DNA of 64,000 nucleotides from an uncultured Olsenella sp. (GTDB lineage: Bacteria > Actinomycetota > Coriobacteriia > Coriobacteriales > Atopobiaceae), in contig UQIF01000006.1 of the NCBI GenBank assembly GCA_900540955.1, positions 1 to 64,000 on the forward strand, in the 5' to 3' direction. The position numbers and the translations under genes were made by a program. Shown here piece by piece: positions 34,532 through 42,242 of this stretch (position 1 is the stretch's first letter; each line of letters begins with the position of its first letter). The notes below the pieces were generated by a model, which saw nothing but the letters and a program-made list of their open reading frames with translations, was not told the origin of the DNA and did not search any database.

Positions 34532-35470
34532 CTAAAGCTCGTTGACCTCTACAGCCGAGTAAACGTCGTCCCAGCGGTCCATCGGCAGGTGGCCGGTGGC
34601 GGGGTCCATGGCGTTCAGCGTGCCGCAGGTGTTACCTAGGCGCAGGACCTCGGCGGGGTCGGCGCCGGCGGCGATGCCGTGGGCGAAGCCCGCGATCGTC
34701 GAGTCGCCCGAGCCGGTGGCGTTCACGCACTCGATGCGCGGCGCGCGGACGCGCCAGGCGCGGCCCTGGCGGAAAGCCGCCGAGCCGGCGGCGCCCATCG
34801 AGACGACGACCCACTCGACGTCGGCGAAGCGCTCGTCGGAGGTGACGGCGTCTCGGACCTCGTCCAGGCGCTCGGGCGAGAACTCGCGCCCGAGGAGGCC
34901 GCTGAGCTCGGTGAGGTTGGGCTTCACCAGGTAGGGCTTGGCCTTCGCCGCGAGCGCGGCGTCGAGCGAGGCGCCCGAGGTGTCGAGGAGCACCTTGGCC
35001 CCTGCGTCGGCGGCGATGCCCGCGAGCTCGGCGTAGTAGCCGGCTTCCACGCCGCGCGGCAGGCTGCCCGACATCGTCACGACATCGGCGCGCGCCGCAA
35101 GGCCGCGGAACTTCTCCCCGAAGCCGGCGAGCTCATCGCCGGAGACCTCGGGGCCCGCCTCGAGGAACTCGGTCTGGTTACCCTCGTGGAGCACCGCGAT
35201 GCAGACACGGCTCTCGCCGGCGATGCGCGCGAAGTCGTGGGCGACCCCGCACTCGTCGAGGCGGTCGGCGATGAAGTCGCCCATGCGGCCGCCCAGCAGG
35301 CCGGTGGCGAGCACGTCGTCGCCCAGCTGCCCGAGCACGCGCGAGACGTTGAGCCCCTTGCCGCCCGCGGTCTTGATGGGCTCGACGCGGTTCACGTCGT
35401 CGATCTTGAGGGGCCCCGCGAGCGGGTACGCCGTGTCGATCGACGGGTTCATGGTGACGGTGAGGATCAT
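34532..35470 (-). CDS. Tagatose-6-phosphate kinase (LacC-like PfkB family)
   Basis: 312 residues, PfkB-type kinase phosphorylating tagatose-6-P to tagatose-1,6-bisphosphate. MILTVTMNPSIDTAYPL, DDVNRV and TAGGKGLNVSRVL are closer to LacC than to FruK; the C-terminal NATGSGDSTIAGF holds the catalytic Asp and anion hole, and NAMDPATGHLP is also LacC-like. ATG at 35470 matches the family start; a GTG nine bases earlier is possible. It follows the aldolase by 9 bases. A fructose-1-P kinase role cannot be excluded, but the AgaS/AgaA genes nearby favour tagatose. Confidence 0.85.
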   Translation of the reverse strand: MILTVTMNPSIDTAYPLAGPLKIDDVNRVEPIKTAGGKGLNVSRVLGQLGDDVLATGLLGGRMGDFIADRLDECGVAHDFARIAGESRVCIAVLHEGNQTEFLEAGPEVSGDELAGFGEKFRGLAARADVVTMSGSLPRGVEAGYYAELAGIAADAGAKVLLDTSGASLDAALAAKAKPYLVKPNLTELSGLLGREFSPERLDEVRDAVTSDERFADVEWVVVSMGAAGSAAFRQGRAWRVRAPRIECVNATGSGDSTIAGFAHGIAAGADPAEVLRLGNTCGTLNAMDPATGHLPMDRWDDVYSAVEVNEL

Positions 35471-35479
35471 CGCTGGCAC

Positions 35480-36331
35480 CTAGGCCTTGTTGGTGGAGCC
35501 GAGGTTGTCCATGTGGGAGGCCACGACGTCGTAGATCTCCTGCATACCGGGCTTGTTGGGCTTCTTCGGGTCGAAGCAGTCGGGGTTGGCGGCCATGTAG
35601 CCCATGAAGCCCTTGGTGAAGGCCTGGCGCAGCTCGGTGGCGTAGTTGACCTTGCAGATGCCGTTGCGGATAGCCTCGGCGACCTGGTCGTCGGGCACGC
35701 CGGAGGTGCCGTGGAGCACCAGCGGGATCTCGAGGCGGGAGCGGATCTCCTTCAGGACGCCCTGCTCGATGTGCGGGGCGCCCTTGTAGACGCCGTGGGC
35801 GGTGCCCACGCCGACGGCCAGGGAGCCGCAGCCGGTGCGCGCGACGAACTCCTCGGCCTCGTCCGGGTCGGTGTAGGGGTTCTCGCCCTCGACCGCCGGG
35901 CCGTCGTCCTCCTTGCCGCCGACCTTGCCGAGCTCGGCCTCGACGGGGATGCCCAGGGGCGTCGCGACCTTGGTCACGCTCGCGGTCAGCGCGATGTTGT
36001 CCTCGAACGGCACGTGGGAGCCGTCGATCATGACGGAGGTGTAGCCGGCGTGCATGGCCTGGACGCAGCGGTCGAAGCCGTCGCCGTGGTCGAGGTGGAT
36101 GGCCACGGGGACGCTCGCGGCGTCGGCGGCCACCTTGCACATGGCGGCGAAGTAGTCGAGGTTGGCGTACTTGACGGTGCCCGGGGTGGTCTGCATGATG
36201 ACCGGGCTCTTCTTGTCCTCGGCGGCCTTGATGACGGCCATGACGAACTCGAGGCTCTCGACGTTGAAGGCGCCGACGGCGTAGTGCCCCGCCTGGGCGT
36301 CGAGCAGCATCTCCTTGGTGGTGACGAGCAT
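35480..36331 (-). CDS. Class II aldolase, tagatose-bisphosphate type (GatY/KbaY-like)
   Basis: 283 residues. Splits tagatose-1,6- or fructose-1,6-bisphosphate to dihydroxyacetone phosphate and glyceraldehyde-3-P. Zinc ligands are visible: HLDHG, the Glu in EAELGKVGG, GTAHG and LHGTSG; phosphate contacts are in KVNYATEL. The length and DGSHVPFEDN resemble GatY/KbaY. ATG at 36331 has aaaggag upstream. It heads a two-gene minus-strand operon with the LacC-like kinase and is divergent from the DeoR gene at 36626. Confidence 0.88.
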   Translation of the reverse strand: MLVTTKEMLLDAQAGHYAVGAFNVESLEFVMAVIKAAEDKKSPVIMQTTPGTVKYANLDYFAAMCKVAADAASVPVAIHLDHGDGFDRCVQAMHAGYTSVMIDGSHVPFEDNIALTASVTKVATPLGIPVEAELGKVGGKEDDGPAVEGENPYTDPDEAEEFVARTGCGSLAVGVGTAHGVYKGAPHIEQGVLKEIRSRLEIPLVLHGTSGVPDDQVAEAIRNGICKVNYATELRQAFTKGFMGYMAANPDCFDPKKPNKPGMQEIYDVVASHMDNLGSTNKA

Positions 36332-36625
36332 TTGGTTCTCCTTTCGCCTGCCGGACGGGCCGGCACCGACTGAACTTGGGGCCATTGTATTGCTCCGGCG
36401 CAGGTCAGATGGATAGAAGCGGGCGCATTCTCACTGCTCTTCGGCAGGTGAGCGGAAAGCAAACGCAGGCGGGGTGGCGCGCCGAAGGACTCTCGCGGCA
36501 GGTGAATTTAGCCCACGGATTCCCCGGGTTGTCATTGGAAAGAAAAAGAAATGTGCTAGCTTGTCTCTAAAGCAACTAAAGGAAAACACATTTCCTGCAT
36601 ATTTCTCTAAGCGAGAGGTGCGCCC
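36332..36625. promoter_or_regulatory. Divergent promoter region with possible DeoR operator
   Basis: 294 bases between the aldolase (minus) and a DeoR gene (plus); no gene supported. The right half is AT-rich. An 8-bp inverted repeat, gaaatgtg at 36548-36555 and cacatttc at 36587-36594, brackets a likely promoter (ttgtct...). It is a good candidate operator for the DeoR protein at 36626. Confidence 0.45.
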
Positions 36626-37399
36626 ATGTCACAGATGTCGTCAGAGGAACGCCGCGTAGCCATTCTCTCCATGTTGGAAAGAAACGCGTCTGTGCAGGTG
36701 GGACAGCTGGCTGACGCGTTTGGCGTTTCGCGCGTGACCGCCCGTGCGGACCTCGATGCCCTGGAGCGCGACGGGAAACTCCGGCGCACCCACGGCGGGG
36801 CGACATCACTCTCGCGCACGCTTACGGTGTCGGTCCAGGACAAACGCGTCAACGTGAACGTTGATGCCAAGCGGGCGATCGCGCGCCGCGCGGCCACGCT
36901 CGTTGACGACGGCGACTCTATCCTGGTCGACTCCGGGACGACGTCGCTTGAGTTCGTCCGGGCGCTCGCGGGACGAACCTCCGTTACGGTGGTCACGGAC
37001 GACTTTACCGTTGCCGACTTCGTTGATCGATCGATGCCGGCGCTTGACGTGATCATGCTCGGCGGGAGCCTGCGGAAGGGCCATCGCTACACCGACGGGC
37101 CCATTGCCCTGCGATCGCTCGAGCTTCTGCGTCCGGACAAAGCTTTTGTCACGCCGACGGCATATGCCCCCGGGCGCGGCCTTATGACTAATAACCAAGA
37201 GATGGCTGAGCTCAAACGCGCGTTTCTTGCCTGTGCGGACACCACATACGTACTTATGGATTCGAGCAAGGTTGGGGCTCGCGGGCTCATGTGGTTCGGC
37301 ACGCTCGGTGATGCGGACGCCGTGGTGATGGACGCCGATCCGGATGGAGCGGTCCTTGCGGACCTCGAGGAGCTTTCCTGTCAGCTGCTCCTTGCGTGA
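36626..37399 (+). CDS. DeoR-family repressor next to the tagatose genes
   Basis: 257 residues: helix-turn-helix (about 7-62, ERRVAILSMLERNASVQVGQLADAFGVSRVTARADLDALERDGKLRRTHGGA) and the DeoRC domain (VDSGTTSLEFVRAL, MLGGSLRKGHRYTDG, MDSSKVG). ATG at 36626 follows gcgagagg. Its divergent position suggests that it controls the aldolase/kinase operon and itself, with a sugar phosphate as signal. Sequence differs clearly from the DeoR at 33628, so it is not a recent duplicate. Confidence 0.9.
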   Translation: MSQMSSEERRVAILSMLERNASVQVGQLADAFGVSRVTARADLDALERDGKLRRTHGGATSLSRTLTVSVQDKRVNVNVDAKRAIARRAATLVDDGDSILVDSGTTSLEFVRALAGRTSVTVVTDDFTVADFVDRSMPALDVIMLGGSLRKGHRYTDGPIALRSLELLRPDKAFVTPTAYAPGRGLMTNNQEMAELKRAFLACADTTYVLMDSSKVGARGLMWFGTLGDADAVVMDADPDGAVLADLEELSCQLLLA

Positions 37400-37452
37400 G
37401 AACGGTGCCGCGAGACGGCCTTTCTTTAACGAACCGAGACCGAATAACGGCG

Positions 37453-37497
37453 TAACCCCATGTTAAGGGCACCGAAAAGGCCGAGACCATGGGGTTA
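37453..37497 (+). terminator. Hairpin after the DeoR gene
   Basis: Ten-bp perfect inverted repeat taaccccatg/catggggtta with a 25-base loop. Confidence 0.5.
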
Positions 37498-37673
37498 TCT
37501 GCCTGTTTACCTGTTTCGACGCACGGGTGGTTTTTGGCAAAAACACCCCTTTCGATAGCTTTCTTTTGAGCCTAACCAAAGAAAACAGGCAAGTATTCGA
37601 GCATTTGGTCTGTCGCTGCTGGGGGAGCCTCGGTTTCTTTATTAACGCCCGTAGAAGGCTTAATGGCAGTTAC

Positions 37674-37685
37674 TGGTACCTACCA
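37674..37685. promoter_or_regulatory. GntR (NagR/DasR-type) operator candidate 1
   Basis: TGGTACCTACCA. It is the exact reverse complement of the 12-mer at 41345-41356 in front of gntR. Half-sites TGGT/ACCA with a 4-base centre match the known operators of NagR/DasR amino-sugar regulators. Confidence 0.65.
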
Positions 37686-37925
37686 TATGAACCAGTTTTA
37701 GGGTACTTCTCTCCATACAAGGCAAAGCAAAAGAAAGCAATTTGCTTGAGGTTTCAAATCAAAACAGTAAAGAAACTTATATGCAATAGACGGTAAATAC
37801 ACTGGTAATCACTAAAAAACGCCGTGAGCGGTAGCAAATTCAAGGGTCAACGGTATATTTGCCCGTTTGTTAAACTTGTGAAGGGTTCTTGGAACATTTC
37901 AAGCTATAGTGGCCTTACTCGCCAT

Positions 37926-37937
37926 TGGTTGCAACCA
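37926..37937. promoter_or_regulatory. GntR operator candidate 2
   Basis: TGGTTGCAACCA, a perfect palindrome with the same TGGT/ACCA half-sites, 15 bases after the TATAGT -10 element, where a bound repressor would block transcription of the PTS operon. Confidence 0.65.
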
Positions 37938-38060
37938 GTTAACTGAATGGCAGCATGGAGCAATGTTCTCGGCACCAAAGCGAAATTCAAGAATCGTAGG
38001 GTTCTTCTCGACGGCAAACATGCGGGCTCGGGAAGGGCCCGTCATTAAGGAGAAGCACAC

Positions 38061-38507
38061 ATGGTCGGTTGTATCCTCACTGGACACGGAACCTTTGCCG
38101 AGGGTCTCGGCGGCGCGCTCGAGATGGTCGGCGGCCCGCAGGAACTCTTCCAGGCTGTTTCTTTCCACGAGGATGAGGCTGCCACCTTCGGCGATAAGCT
38201 CGCCGGCGCGATTTCCGAGATGGCCTCCGCCTGTGACGGCGTCGTCGTCTTCTGCGACCTCATGGGCGGCACCCCCTTCAACCAGGCCATGATGGCCGCT
38301 GCCGCAACCCCTGGCGTCGAGGTCGTTACCGGCACCAACCTTCCCATGCTGCTCGAGACGCTCTCGACCCGCATGCCCGACTCGACCGTCGACGAGCTCG
38401 TCGAGTGTGCCCTTGCCTCCGGCAAGATGGGCGTCGACCACAAGAAGCTCGAGGTTGCCGACGACTCTGATGACGACGACCTGTTCGGCGAGGAGGATGG
38501 TCTGTAA
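38061..38507 (+). CDS. PTS mannose-family EIIA (AgaF-like)
   Basis: 148-residue cytosolic EIIA. His9 in LTGHGTFAEGL takes phosphate from HPr and passes it to EIIB. DLMGGTPFNQAMM and GTNLPMLLE are typical of the mannose/GalNAc family. An acidic tail (DDSDDDDLFGEEDG) is unusual. ATG at 38061 follows aaggagaag. The stop overlaps the YajC-like start by one base (taATG). It is the first gene of the operon 38061-41280. Confidence 0.93.
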   Translation: MVGCILTGHGTFAEGLGGALEMVGGPQELFQAVSFHEDEAATFGDKLAGAISEMASACDGVVVFCDLMGGTPFNQAMMAAAATPGVEVVTGTNLPMLLETLSTRMPDSTVDELVECALASGKMGVDHKKLEVADDSDDDDLFGEEDGL

Positions 38508-38797
38508 TGCCCGAGAACTTCATGGAGAATATCCTGGCGTCCTCCATTGTCTTTCTTGTGTTCCTTGCCGTTATCGGCATGATCTTCACGGTTGGCAACT
38601 ATCTGCGCATGAGGAAGCAGAAGAACTACTACAAGGACGTTCACACCGAGCTCGCCCCTGGAAAGAAAGTCGCTTTCTCGAACGGTCTCATTGGCAAGCT
38701 TGTGCGCGTTGGCAAGGAGACCTGCGACATCGAGATCAAGTCCGGCGCAGTCATCGAGGTTTCCCGCTATGCCGTTCAGGAGGTCCTGGACAAGTAG
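38507..38797 (+). CDS. YajC-like membrane protein in PTS operon
   Basis: 96 residues: one N-terminal membrane helix (about 10-32) and a small beta domain with GKKVAFSNGLIGKLVRVGKETCDIEIKSGAVIEVSRYAVQEV, the YajC fold. YajC is an accessory of the Sec translocon, but YajC-like genes also occur in mannose-family PTS operons, for example the pneumococcal hyaluronan PTS locus, where the role is unclear. Coupled to EIIA by one-base overlap; a role in inserting or stabilising EIIC/EIID is an inference. Confidence 0.85.
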   Translation: MPENFMENILASSIVFLVFLAVIGMIFTVGNYLRMRKQKNYYKDVHTELAPGKKVAFSNGLIGKLVRVGKETCDIEIKSGAVIEVSRYAVQEVLDK

Positions 38798-38854
38798 CGG
38801 TATCGCAAGCAGGTACTGAGAGCTCCCGAAGGAGCATGTAGAGAGGAAGTCATC

Positions 38855-39337
38855 ATGGCAGAGCCCAACATCGTTCTCGTCCGCATCGACAACCGCCTCA
38901 TCCACGGCCAGGTCGCTACTCAGTGGACCTCCACCGTCGGCGCGAACCTTATTCTTGTGGCCAACGATGAGGTCGCCGGCAACAAGATGCGCCAGAACCT
39001 CATGAACATGGCCGCCCCCCAGGGTGTTGCCACCCGTTACTTCTCGATCCAGAAGACCATCGACGTCATTCACAAGGCCGCTCCGCGCCAGCACATCTTC
39101 ATCGTGTGCGAGACCCCCGAGGACGTCGTTCGCCTCGTTGAGGGCGGCGTGCCCATCAAGAAGCTCAACATCGGCAACATGCACATGTCCGACGGTAAGC
39201 GCCAGGTCGCTACTTCCGTCGCTGTCGACGATGCCGACGTCGCCGCCTTCCGCAAGCTCCAGGAGCTCGGCGTTGAGCTTTCTATTCAGCGCGTGCCGTC
39301 CACCCCGGTCGAGAACACTGACAAGCTCTTCTCGTAA
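38855..39337 (+). CDS. PTS mannose-family EIIB (AgaB/AgaV-like)
   Basis: 160-residue cytosolic EIIB. His17 in RIDNRLIHGQVATQW is the phosphorylated residue. VIHKAAPRQHIFIVCETPEDVVRLVEGG and LNIGNMHMSDGK are family segments; the IGNMH stretch resembles GalNAc/galactosamine EIIBs. ATG at 38855 follows gagaggaag. It transfers phosphate to the incoming sugar at EIIC/EIID. Confidence 0.93.
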   Translation: MAEPNIVLVRIDNRLIHGQVATQWTSTVGANLILVANDEVAGNKMRQNLMNMAAPQGVATRYFSIQKTIDVIHKAAPRQHIFIVCETPEDVVRLVEGGVPIKKLNIGNMHMSDGKRQVATSVAVDDADVAAFRKLQELGVELSIQRVPSTPVENTDKLFS

Positions 39338-39440
39338 GGGCAAGGCGCGCCAGAAGTTCGGTTCTTACCGCAAACGCGGCTGAACATAGTCAATTGGTCC
39401 CCCAACGAGGGGAAGACGAAAAAGGAAAGGAGGAGCAAAG

Positions 39441-40241
39441 ATGGAGTATTCAGTCATTCAGGTCGCCCTGGTCTTTATCGTGACGTTCATCGCCGCTATC
39501 GATCAGTTCAGCTTCCTCGAGTCTCTGTATCAGCCGATCGTCACTGGCATGTTGATCGGCCTCATCCTGGGCGATGTCACCACCGGCCTTATCGTTGGCG
39601 GCACCTACCAGCTGATGACCATCGGCAACATGCCGATCGGAGGTGCCCAGCCCCCCAACGCCGTCGTCGGCGGCATCATGGCTGCGACGCTTGCGATTTC
39701 CCTGAACCTGGATCCGAACGCGGCCGTTGCGATGGCCATCCCGTTCTCGCTCCTGGGCCAGTACGGCGTTACGCTCATCTTCACCATCATGTCTCCGCTT
39801 ATGTCCAAGTGCGATCAGTACGCAGCTGAGGCTAACCCCAAGGGCATCGAGCAGATCAACTACCTCGCCATGTGCCTCCTCGGCCTCATCTTCGGCGTCG
39901 TCGTTACCCTGTTCTTCGTCGGTGGCGCCACCATGGGCCAGGCCGTCGTCGACGCGATCCCCGCTTGGCTCTCCGGCGGCCTGTCTGCCGCTGGCGGCAT
40001 GATGCGCTTCGTCGGCTTCGCCATCCTGCTCAAGTTCATGATGACCCGCGATATGTGGGGCTTCTACTTCATGGGCTTCGGCCTCGCCCTTATCGTGGCC
40101 AACATCCCGGCTCTTGCCGGCCCCGCACTGCTCATCCTGGCGTTCATCGGCTTCGGCATCGCTTTCTGGGACTTCCAGCAGCAGACCGAGCTGAAGGGTG
40201 CCGCTGCTATTGAGGACGGAGGTGAGGAGGATGGCATCTAA
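39441..40241 (+). CDS. PTS mannose-family EIIC (AgaC/AgaW-like)
   Basis: 266-residue sugar channel with about seven to eight hydrophobic segments. QPIVTGMLIGLILGDVTTGLIVGGTYQLMTIGNMPIGGAQPPNAVVGGI is the EIIC signature region. ATG at 39441 follows aaaggagga. The last 11 bases overlap the EIID start, a common arrangement that balances the two membrane subunits. Confidence 0.93.
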   Translation: MEYSVIQVALVFIVTFIAAIDQFSFLESLYQPIVTGMLIGLILGDVTTGLIVGGTYQLMTIGNMPIGGAQPPNAVVGGIMAATLAISLNLDPNAAVAMAIPFSLLGQYGVTLIFTIMSPLMSKCDQYAAEANPKGIEQINYLAMCLLGLIFGVVVTLFFVGGATMGQAVVDAIPAWLSGGLSAAGGMMRFVGFAILLKFMMTRDMWGFYFMGFGLALIVANIPALAGPALLILAFIGFGIAFWDFQQQTELKGAAAIEDGGEEDGI

Positions 40242-41280
40242 TGTCACGTCCTACAACAACCTCACGCCGGCGCCTAACCTCGATCAGGCGACCCTTAACA
40301 AGATGGCGTGGCGTTCCTGCTTCCTGCAGGCGTCCTTCAACTACGAGCGCATGCAGGCCGCTGGCTGGCTGTACTCCATTCTCCCGGGCCTCGAGAAGAT
40401 CCACACCGACAAGGATGACCTTGCCACCTCGATGACCCACAACATGGAGTTCTTCAACATCCACCCGTTCCTGGTCACCTTCGCCATGGGCATCTGCCTG
40501 TCCCTGGAGCAGAAGAAGGCCGACATCCCGACCATCCGCGCCGTCCGCGTCTCCCTCATGGGTCCGCTCGGCGGCATCGGCGACGCCCTCTTCTGGATGA
40601 CCCTCGTGCCCATCCTCGCGGGCATCACCTCCCAGATGGCCATCGCTGGCAACATCGCCGGTCCGATCGTGTTCCTGCTCGTCTTCAACATCATCCAGTT
40701 CGCCATCCGCTTCGGCCTGATGAACTGGTCCTACAAGATGGGCACCCAGGCTATCGACGCCCTCATGGAGAACATGAAGGCGTTCACCCGCGCGGCCTCC
40801 ATCCTCGGCGTTTTCGTCGTCGGCTGCCTGACCGTGAACATGGGCGGCACCCAGATTGCTCTGACCATCCCGAACGGCACCACCGAGTCCTACGTGGCCC
40901 ACACTGCCACCGTCTCCAACGACGAGGTCTCGAAGTTCGAGGTCATCTCCAAGAGCGACGACGGCACCACCACCGCTGGTATGGTCGACGCCGAGGGCAA
41001 CCCCCTCGCCACCACCGACGCTGACGGCAACGCCGTCACCGCTGGCGCCGTCGACCTCGGCAACGGCATGAGTGAGATCACCTACATGGAGATGGTGGAG
41101 ACCCCGGTCACCGTTGACTTCGCCACCATCCTTGACTCGATCTGCCCGAAGCTCATTCCGCTCGCGCTGGTCATGCTTCTCTACTACCTCTTCGCCAAGC
41201 ACAACTTCACCCCGATGAAGGGCATTGTTCTTATGCTCGTCCTCGGCATTGTTGGCGGGTTCTTCGGAATCTGGGCGTAG
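40231..41280 (+). CDS. PTS mannose-family EIID with enlarged loop
   Basis: 349 residues; pairs with EIIC in the membrane. WRSCFLQASFNYERMQAAGWLYSILPGLEKI and RVSLMGPLGGIGDALFW are the family signatures. Residues about 210-295 (IALTIPNGTTESYVAHT...MEMVETPV) form an unusually long polar region with Asp/Gly/Asn/Thr-rich repeats such as DAEGNP and DADGNA, making it about 50-80 residues longer than many EIIDs. ATG at 40231 follows ggtgaggagg inside EIIC. A terminator follows at 41300. Confidence 0.92.
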   Translation: MASNVTSYNNLTPAPNLDQATLNKMAWRSCFLQASFNYERMQAAGWLYSILPGLEKIHTDKDDLATSMTHNMEFFNIHPFLVTFAMGICLSLEQKKADIPTIRAVRVSLMGPLGGIGDALFWMTLVPILAGITSQMAIAGNIAGPIVFLLVFNIIQFAIRFGLMNWSYKMGTQAIDALMENMKAFTRAASILGVFVVGCLTVNMGGTQIALTIPNGTTESYVAHTATVSNDEVSKFEVISKSDDGTTTAGMVDAEGNPLATTDADGNAVTAGAVDLGNGMSEITYMEMVETPVTVDFATILDSICPKLIPLALVMLLYYLFAKHNFTPMKGIVLMLVLGIVGGFFGIWA

Positions 41281-41299
41281 TAAGTAGCCTTCCGACAGG

Positions 41300-41336
41300 G
41301 AGGCGCGCGGGATCGTCCCCGCGCGCCTCTCTTTTT
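41300..41336 (+). terminator. Terminator of the PTS operon
   Basis: 12-bp stem gaggcgcgcggg/cccgcgcgcctc, loop atcgtc, then tctttttc. It separates EIID from gntR, which therefore has its own promoter. Confidence 0.88.
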
Positions 41337-41344
41337 CAAGCAAG

Positions 41345-41356
41345 TGGTAGGTACCA
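41345..41356. promoter_or_regulatory. GntR operator candidate 3 (before gntR)
   Basis: TGGTAGGTACCA, reverse complement of the site at 37674-37685. Its place 109 bases before the gntR start suggests autoregulation. Confidence 0.65.
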
Positions 41357-41464
41357 ATTTGCGGTATGGTTGGATTACGCGTCACGGCAAGAACCGCGAG
41401 GGTTGCCTTGCTTGCGACGCATAACCTGGGCATATTCAAAAGAGCACGAACGAAGGGGGGCGTA

Positions 41465-42193
41465 ATGGCCACGACAGCCCGCAAGCAGCCTCTGTACGAT
41501 CAGCTGGTCGATCTTTTGAGCGACAAGATCCAAAACGAGATGCACCCCGGTGATGCATTGCCCTCCGAGCGTGACCTTGCAGAGACCTATGGCCTTTCGC
41601 GCACGACGGTTCGTCTTGCCATGTCTGAGCTCGAGGAGCTCGGCTTGGTGACGCGCAAGCACGGTAAGGGAACGTTCGTGTCGAGCGTCTCGCGCGATAC
41701 GACCGACCTCATGGGTACGTACAGCTTCACGGACCAGATGCGCTCCCTGGGGCGTGTCCCGCATACCGAGGTCCTTGATTTCGAGGTTCGGGAGGCCTCC
41801 AAGTTCGTCGCTCAGAATATGGACCTGCGGCTGGGCGAGGCGGTGTTCCGCATGAGACGCCTGCGTTCTGCCGACGGCGTCCCCATGATGCTCGAGCGCA
41901 CCTATATGCCCGTAAAGGTCTTCGACGGCCTCACGCAGCATATGGTCGAGTCCAAGTCGCTCTACGAGATTGTGGAGCAGGACTTTCGAATGAAAATCAA
42001 AACCGCTGAGGAGGCCTTTGGTGCCCGCGCTGCCCGTCCCGACGAGGCAAAGCTCTTGAAGATCGACGAGGATGCGCCGGTGCTCCATCTTGTGCGCACC
42101 ACCTACAACAGCAAAAACGTCGTCATCGAGTACACGCGATCCGTCGCGCGCGCCGATATGTTCGAGTACAAGATCGTCCATACACGCATTTAG
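41465..42193 (+). CDS. GntR/HutC-family regulator of amino-sugar genes
   Basis: 242 residues: GntR winged helix (about 8-75, LYDQLVDLLSDKIQNEMHPGDALPSERDLAETYGLSRTTVR) and a UTRA effector domain (about 95-238, FEVREASKFVAQNMDL, RRLRSADGVPMMLERTYMP). UTRA/HutC regulators such as NagR and DasR bind phosphorylated amino sugars. ATG at 41465 follows aaggggggc; earlier in-frame codons lack an RBS. It is followed by agaS and the deacetylase gene. Confidence 0.92.
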   Translation: MATTARKQPLYDQLVDLLSDKIQNEMHPGDALPSERDLAETYGLSRTTVRLAMSELEELGLVTRKHGKGTFVSSVSRDTTDLMGTYSFTDQMRSLGRVPHTEVLDFEVREASKFVAQNMDLRLGEAVFRMRRLRSADGVPMMLERTYMPVKVFDGLTQHMVESKSLYEIVEQDFRMKIKTAEEAFGARAARPDEAKLLKIDEDAPVLHLVRTTYNSKNVVIEYTRSVARADMFEYKIVHTRI

Positions 42194-42242
42194 CGTTTAA
42201 GGCTATGCCGAGCCCGCGGGCCGGCAGGAGGGAGTTGCAGAT

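Larger units (their letters stand above)
37400..38060 (+). promoter_or_regulatory. 661-base AT-rich control region of the PTS operon
   Basis: No gene is supported here. It contains a terminator for the DeoR gene (37453-37497), an AT-rich stretch (about 37510-37900) unlike the GC-rich surroundings, two TGGTNNNNACCA palindromes (37674-37685, 37926-37937), a half-site actggtaatcacta near 37803, and a -10-like TATAGT at 37905-37910. The transcript leader before the EIIA start at 38061 would be about 145 bases. Confidence 0.55.

Noticed and set aside
37527..37796. 89-residue plus-strand frame in the AT-rich region before the PTS operon
   Set aside because: No RBS, unlike local codon use, and it overlaps the operator-like palindrome at 37674.
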